Shown here piece after piece: positions 61,118 through 64,000 of a DNA stretch of 64,000 nucleotides; the first letter of the stretch is position 1; every line of letters starts with the position of its first letter. Both the position numbers and the translations under genes were made by a program. The notes beneath the pieces are model-generated. The model was not told the origin of the DNA. It saw only the letters and a list, made by a program, of their open reading frames with translations, and did no database searches. The stretch comes from Arenibacter algicola (GTDB lineage Bacteria > Bacteroidota > Bacteroidia > Flavobacteriales > Flavobacteriaceae). The stretch spans positions 1,612,001 to 1,676,000 of the forward strand of contig NZ_JPOO01000003.1 of the NCBI RefSeq assembly GCF_000733925.1, given 5' to 3'.

Positions 61118-61537
61118 TTAAGCAGAATAGTCCCTAGCAATAATAAATTTAGTTTTTACTGGTAGTTTCTGTGCCGCAAGACGTAAAGCCTCCTTTGCAA
61201 TATCAAGAGACACACCGGCAACCTCGAACATAACCCTTCCTGGCAACACTACAGCTACAAAATATTCTGGAGCACCCTTACCTTTACCCATACGAACCTC
61301 TAACGGTTTCTTGGTGATAGGCTTGTCCGGGAATATTTTTATCCATAATTGGCCTTCTCTTTTCATGTACCTAGTTGCCGCAATACGAGCTGCTTCTATT
61401 TGGCGCGATGTTATAAAAGAGGTATCCATTGATTTAATACCAAACATACCGTTTGAAAGTTGATGTCCCCTTCCAGAGATCCCTTTCATACGACCTTTCT
61501 GCATTTTGCGGAACTTAGTTCTTTTTGGCTGTAACAT
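61118..61537 (-). CDS. rplP: 50S ribosomal protein L16
   Basis: A 139-aa protein: MLQPKRTKFRKMQKGRMKGISGRGHQLSNGMFG, the signature RIAATRYMKREGQLWIKIFPDKPITKKPLEVRMGKGKGAPEYFVAVV. Present just before rpmC in the S10 part. Confidence 0.99.
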   Translation of the reverse strand: MLQPKRTKFRKMQKGRMKGISGRGHQLSNGMFGIKSMDTSFITSRQIEAARIAATRYMKREGQLWIKIFPDKPITKKPLEVRMGKGKGAPEYFVAVVLPGRVMFEVAGVSLDIAKEALRLAAQKLPVKTKFIIARDYSA

Positions 61538-61557
61538 TTCTTTACTTCTTTAAAAAA

Positions 61558-62280
61558 TTACTTTCTACGACGTTGTTTCTTCGGGCCTTCTTGTTTTCCA
61601 CCTTTTCCGGGAGCTTGGCTTTTTGCCATACCTACCAATGGAGAAAGTTCTCTTTTTCCGTAAACCTCACCTTTCATGATCCATACTTTTATACCCAATC
61701 TTCCATAGGTTGTATGCGCTTCATGCAAAGCATAATCTATATCGGCTCTAAAAGTGGACAATGGAATCCTACCATCCTTATAGGATTCGGATCTTGCCAT
61801 TTCAGCTCCGTTCAAACGTCCAGATATCTGAATTTTAATTCCTTCAGCGTTCATTCTCATGGCCGCTGCGATTGCCATTTTTATAGCTCTTCTAAAAGAA
61901 ATTCTACTTTCAATTTGACGTGCTACACTGGCAGCAACAAGATTAGCGTCCAATTCAGGTCTTTTAATCTCAAAAATATTGATCTGAACTTCCTTGTCCG
62001 TAATCTTTTTAAGCTCCTCCTTTAATTTGTCAACTTCCTGACCACCTTTTCCAATAATAATACCTGGTCTTGCAGTGGTAATTGTAACGGTAATCAACTT
62101 AAGGGTACGCTCAATAATAATTCTAGACACACTTGCTTTTGCCAAACGTGCATGAACATATTTTCTGATCTTATCGTCTTCGGCAAGTTTATCACCATAA
62201 TCGTTTCCACCGTACCAGTTAGATTCCCATCCTCTGATAATTCCTAGACGATTTCCGATTGGATTTGTTTTCTGTCCCAT
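61558..62280 (-). CDS. rpsC: 30S ribosomal protein S3
   Basis: A 240-aa protein at the mRNA entry: MGQKTNPIGNRLGIIRGWESNWYGG, KH domain ITTARPGIIIGKGGQEVDKL, C-terminal KIQISGRLNGAEMARSESYKDGRIPLSTFRADIDYA, and a basic tail (GKGGKQEGPKKQRRRK). It lies 10 bp after rplV. Confidence 0.99.
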   Translation of the reverse strand: MGQKTNPIGNRLGIIRGWESNWYGGNDYGDKLAEDDKIRKYVHARLAKASVSRIIIERTLKLITVTITTARPGIIIGKGGQEVDKLKEELKKITDKEVQINIFEIKRPELDANLVAASVARQIESRISFRRAIKMAIAAAMRMNAEGIKIQISGRLNGAEMARSESYKDGRIPLSTFRADIDYALHEAHTTYGRLGIKVWIMKGEVYGKRELSPLVGMAKSQAPGKGGKQEGPKKQRRRK

Positions 62281-62290
62281 ACTAAATGCT

Positions 62291-62698
62291 CTAGCTTTGT
62301 GTGTTATTGTTAGATCCCAAAACCAAGGTAACGTGGTTGGAACGTTTTCTAATTCTATGTGCTCTTCCCTGTGGAGCAGGACGTAGTCTTTTCAACATAC
62401 TTCCACCATCCACTCTGATTTCCTTAACAAAAAGTTCAGCATCCTCAACACTTGCATCCTCATTCTTAGATTGCCAGTTGGCTATTGCAGATAGCAATAA
62501 CTTCTCCAATCTACGAGATGATTCCTTTTGGTTGAATTTTAAAATAGCAAGCGCTTTCTCCACTTTTACACCTCTAACCAAATCCGCTACCAAGCGCATT
62601 TTTCTAGGGGAAGTAGGGCAATTATTCAACTTTGCAAACGCTATTTGCTGCTTTTCTGCCTTAATTCTTTCGGCCATTTGTTTTTTACGAACTCCCAT
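62291..62698 (-). CDS. rplV: 50S ribosomal protein L22
   Basis: A 135-aa protein lining the exit tunnel: FAKLNNCPTSPRKMRLVADLVRGVKVEKALAIL and the tunnel-loop region MLKRLRPAPQGRAHRIRKRSNHVTLVL. It lies 3 bp after rpsS. Confidence 0.99.
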   Translation of the reverse strand: MGVRKKQMAERIKAEKQQIAFAKLNNCPTSPRKMRLVADLVRGVKVEKALAILKFNQKESSRRLEKLLLSAIANWQSKNEDASVEDAELFVKEIRVDGGSMLKRLRPAPQGRAHRIRKRSNHVTLVLGSNNNTQS

Positions 62699-62701
62699 AG
62701 C

Positions 62702-62980
62702 TTACTTTTTTCCTTTATTTTTTGCCCCAGCGTGACCTCTAAAAGATCTTGTTGGAGAAAATTCACCTAATTTGTGACCCACCATGTTCTCTGTTACAAA
62801 AACAGGTACAAATTGCTTTCCATTGTGAACCGCTATTGTCTGACCTACAAAATCAGGAGTAATCATAGAAGCTCTAGACCATGTCTTAATGACTGCCTTT
62901 TTACCAGATTCAACATTTTGTTGGACTTTTTTATCCAAACTATAGTGAACGTAAGGTCCTTTCTTTAATGAACGTGCCAT
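62702..62980 (-). CDS. rpsS: 30S ribosomal protein S19
   Basis: A 92-aa head protein: MARSLKKGPYVHYSLDKKVQ, TWSRASMITPDFVGQTIAVHNGKQFVPVFVTENMVGHKLGEFSPTRSFRGH. It lies 13 bp after rplB. Confidence 0.99.
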   Translation of the reverse strand: MARSLKKGPYVHYSLDKKVQQNVESGKKAVIKTWSRASMITPDFVGQTIAVHNGKQFVPVFVTENMVGHKLGEFSPTRSFRGHAGAKNKGKK

Positions 62981-62993
62981 TTCTTTCTACTTT

Positions 62994-63818
62994 TTATTTC
63001 TTTCTACGTTCTAAAATATACTTGTTGGTACTCTTGGTCTTGGAACGGGTTCTGTATCCTTTAGCAGGAATTCCGTTTCTAGATCTAGGATGACCTCCAG
63101 AAGCCCTACCTTCTCCACCACCCATGGGGTGATCGACAGGGTTCATCGCTACCGGTCTTGTTCTTGGTCTTCTTCCCAACCATCTACTTCTACCAGCCTT
63201 ACCTGATACCAATAATTGATGATCCGAGTTGGATACTGCACCTATAGTAGCCAAACAATCCGCTAAAACCAATCTGGTTTCACCTGATGGCAATTTAATG
63301 GTAACAAACTTACCTTCCTTTGCCATTAACTGGGCAAATGTACCGGCACTTCTTGCCATTACAGCTCCTTGTCCTGGACGCAATTCTATTCCTGAAATGA
63401 TGGTACCCAAAGGTATCTCACTCAAAGGAAGTGCATTCCCGATTTCTGGAGCAACCCCGGCACCAGAAGATACTTCCTGCCCAACTTGTAAACCGTTTGG
63501 AGCAATAACATATCTCTTTTCGCCATCGGTATATACCAATAATGCTATAAAAGCTGTTCTGTTTGGATCGTACTGAATTGAATCAACAGTTGCAGCAACA
63601 CCTTGCTTATCCCTTTTGAAATCAATAACACGATACCTTCTCTTATGACCTCCACCTTTTTGGCGTATGGTCATTTTTCCTTGACTGTTTCTACCTCCCG
63701 ACTTTTTTAACGGAGCAAGCAAGCTTTTTTCCGGCTTATCAGTAGTAATGGCGTCAAATCCGTTTACTACTCTAAAACGCTGCCCAGGAGTGATTGGTTT
63801 TAATTTTCTAACTGACAT
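62994..63818 (-). CDS. rplB: 50S ribosomal protein L2
   Basis: A 274-aa peptidyl-transferase-centre protein: MSVRKLKPITPGQRFRVVNGFD start, the globular domain, and the C-terminal GGHPRSRNGIPAKGYRTRSKTKSTNKYILERRKK; the conserved NPVDHPMGGGEGR motif is intact. It starts 9 bp after rplW. Confidence 0.99.
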   Translation of the reverse strand: MSVRKLKPITPGQRFRVVNGFDAITTDKPEKSLLAPLKKSGGRNSQGKMTIRQKGGGHKRRYRVIDFKRDKQGVAATVDSIQYDPNRTAFIALLVYTDGEKRYVIAPNGLQVGQEVSSGAGVAPEIGNALPLSEIPLGTIISGIELRPGQGAVMARSAGTFAQLMAKEGKFVTIKLPSGETRLVLADCLATIGAVSNSDHQLLVSGKAGRSRWLGRRPRTRPVAMNPVDHPMGGGEGRASGGHPRSRNGIPAKGYRTRSKTKSTNKYILERRKK

Positions 63819-63827
63819 TTTTTGTCT

Positions 63828-64000
63828 TTATAGATTACTGTAAAAATCAATAATATCTCCTTCTGCTACATCAACAATGGCTTTTTTGAAACCACTTGTC
63901 TTTCCGTGCTGTACACCAGTTTTAGTGTAACGCGACTTGCGCGAAGGACCATAATTCATTGTTCGAACTTTATCGACAGAAACACCATAAGTTGCTTCCA
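63828..64000 (-). CDS. rplW: 50S ribosomal protein L23, C-terminal part (cut by window edge)
   Basis: The frame is open from the right edge to TAA (63828-63830): EATYGVSVDKVRTMNYGPSR, SRYTKTGVQHGKTSGFKKAIV, ending GDIIDFYSNL. This is the L23 C-terminal half. The S10 operon continues beyond the window. Confidence 0.97.
   Translation of the reverse strand, partial: EATYGVSVDKVRTMNYGPSRKSRYTKTGVQHGKTSGFKKAIVDVAEGDIIDFYSNL

Noticed and set aside
1..64000. CRISPR array, tRNA/rRNA genes, prophage or IS element
   Set aside because: I looked for evenly spaced repeats, cloverleaf patterns, integrase/transposase motifs and phage genes and found none.

Overview
The window is a chromosomal segment from a member of the Bacteroidota, almost certainly a marine Flavobacteriaceae bacterium (Zobellia/Maribacter/Arenibacter-like; genus is inference). 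The evidence is low GC, SusC/SusD pairs, a hybrid two-component regulator with a beta-propeller sensor, FecI/FecR/STN-receptor signalling, many short lipoproteins, TAnnTTTG-type promoter elements, an L17 with a long acidic tail, and the order rplQ-carA-eno-(glycogen synthase)-gltA. No rRNA, tRNA, CRISPR array, prophage or IS element was seen.

Layout. (1) 2-175: end of a response-regulator receiver domain. (2) 280-12288, minus strand: a compact laminarin/beta-glucan-type polysaccharide utilization locus. The regulator (8107-12288) lies upstream of susC, susD, a surface glycan-binding-type lipoprotein and a GH16 endo-glucanase lipoprotein. A 34-codon membrane microprotein ORF sits in the regulator-susC gap, and a strong hairpin separates the GH16 gene from the rest. 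(3) 12530-16040, plus strand: HerA-like ATPase, unknown lipoprotein, alpha/beta hydrolase, VOC protein. (4) 16092-18828, minus strand: a three-gene sugar operon (esterase, aldo/keto reductase, exported TIM-barrel isomerase), followed by fabV and a membrane dipeptidase. (5) 21610-25833: a tiny lipoprotein, a PAS histidine kinase, and ffh/folD with a four-helix-bundle cassette between them. (6) 25973-32066: an ECF sigma factor, FecR anti-sigma factor and STN-type TonB receptor, plus a divergent repeat-built acidic lipoprotein. The lipoprotein gene and the fecR-receptor operon carry the same two-part promoter-like motif with identical spacing. (7) 32207-39363, minus strand: a membrane-spanning one-component regulator with a LamG sensor, then a Tat-exported Gfo/Idh/MocA oxidoreductase and a HEAT/DUF1080-DUF1080 protein, which look like a 3-keto-glycoside cleavage module. 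(8) 39523-50373: argS, a BCCT transporter without a proper start codon flanked by inverted repeats, two guanidino-group-modifying enzymes that could convert arginine to ornithine, gltA, glycogen synthase, eno. (9) carA, then the S10-spc-alpha ribosomal operon (51704 to the window end, transcribed leftwards), with rplW cut by the right edge.

How the parts fit: region 2 senses, binds, imports and cuts an external beta-glucan. Regions 4 and 7 look like oxidative or isomerising processing of other glycosides. Region 6 is a self-contained outer-membrane-to-nucleus signalling circuit with a predicted regulon of two transcription units. Functions are assigned from motifs and gene order read by eye; no database search was run.
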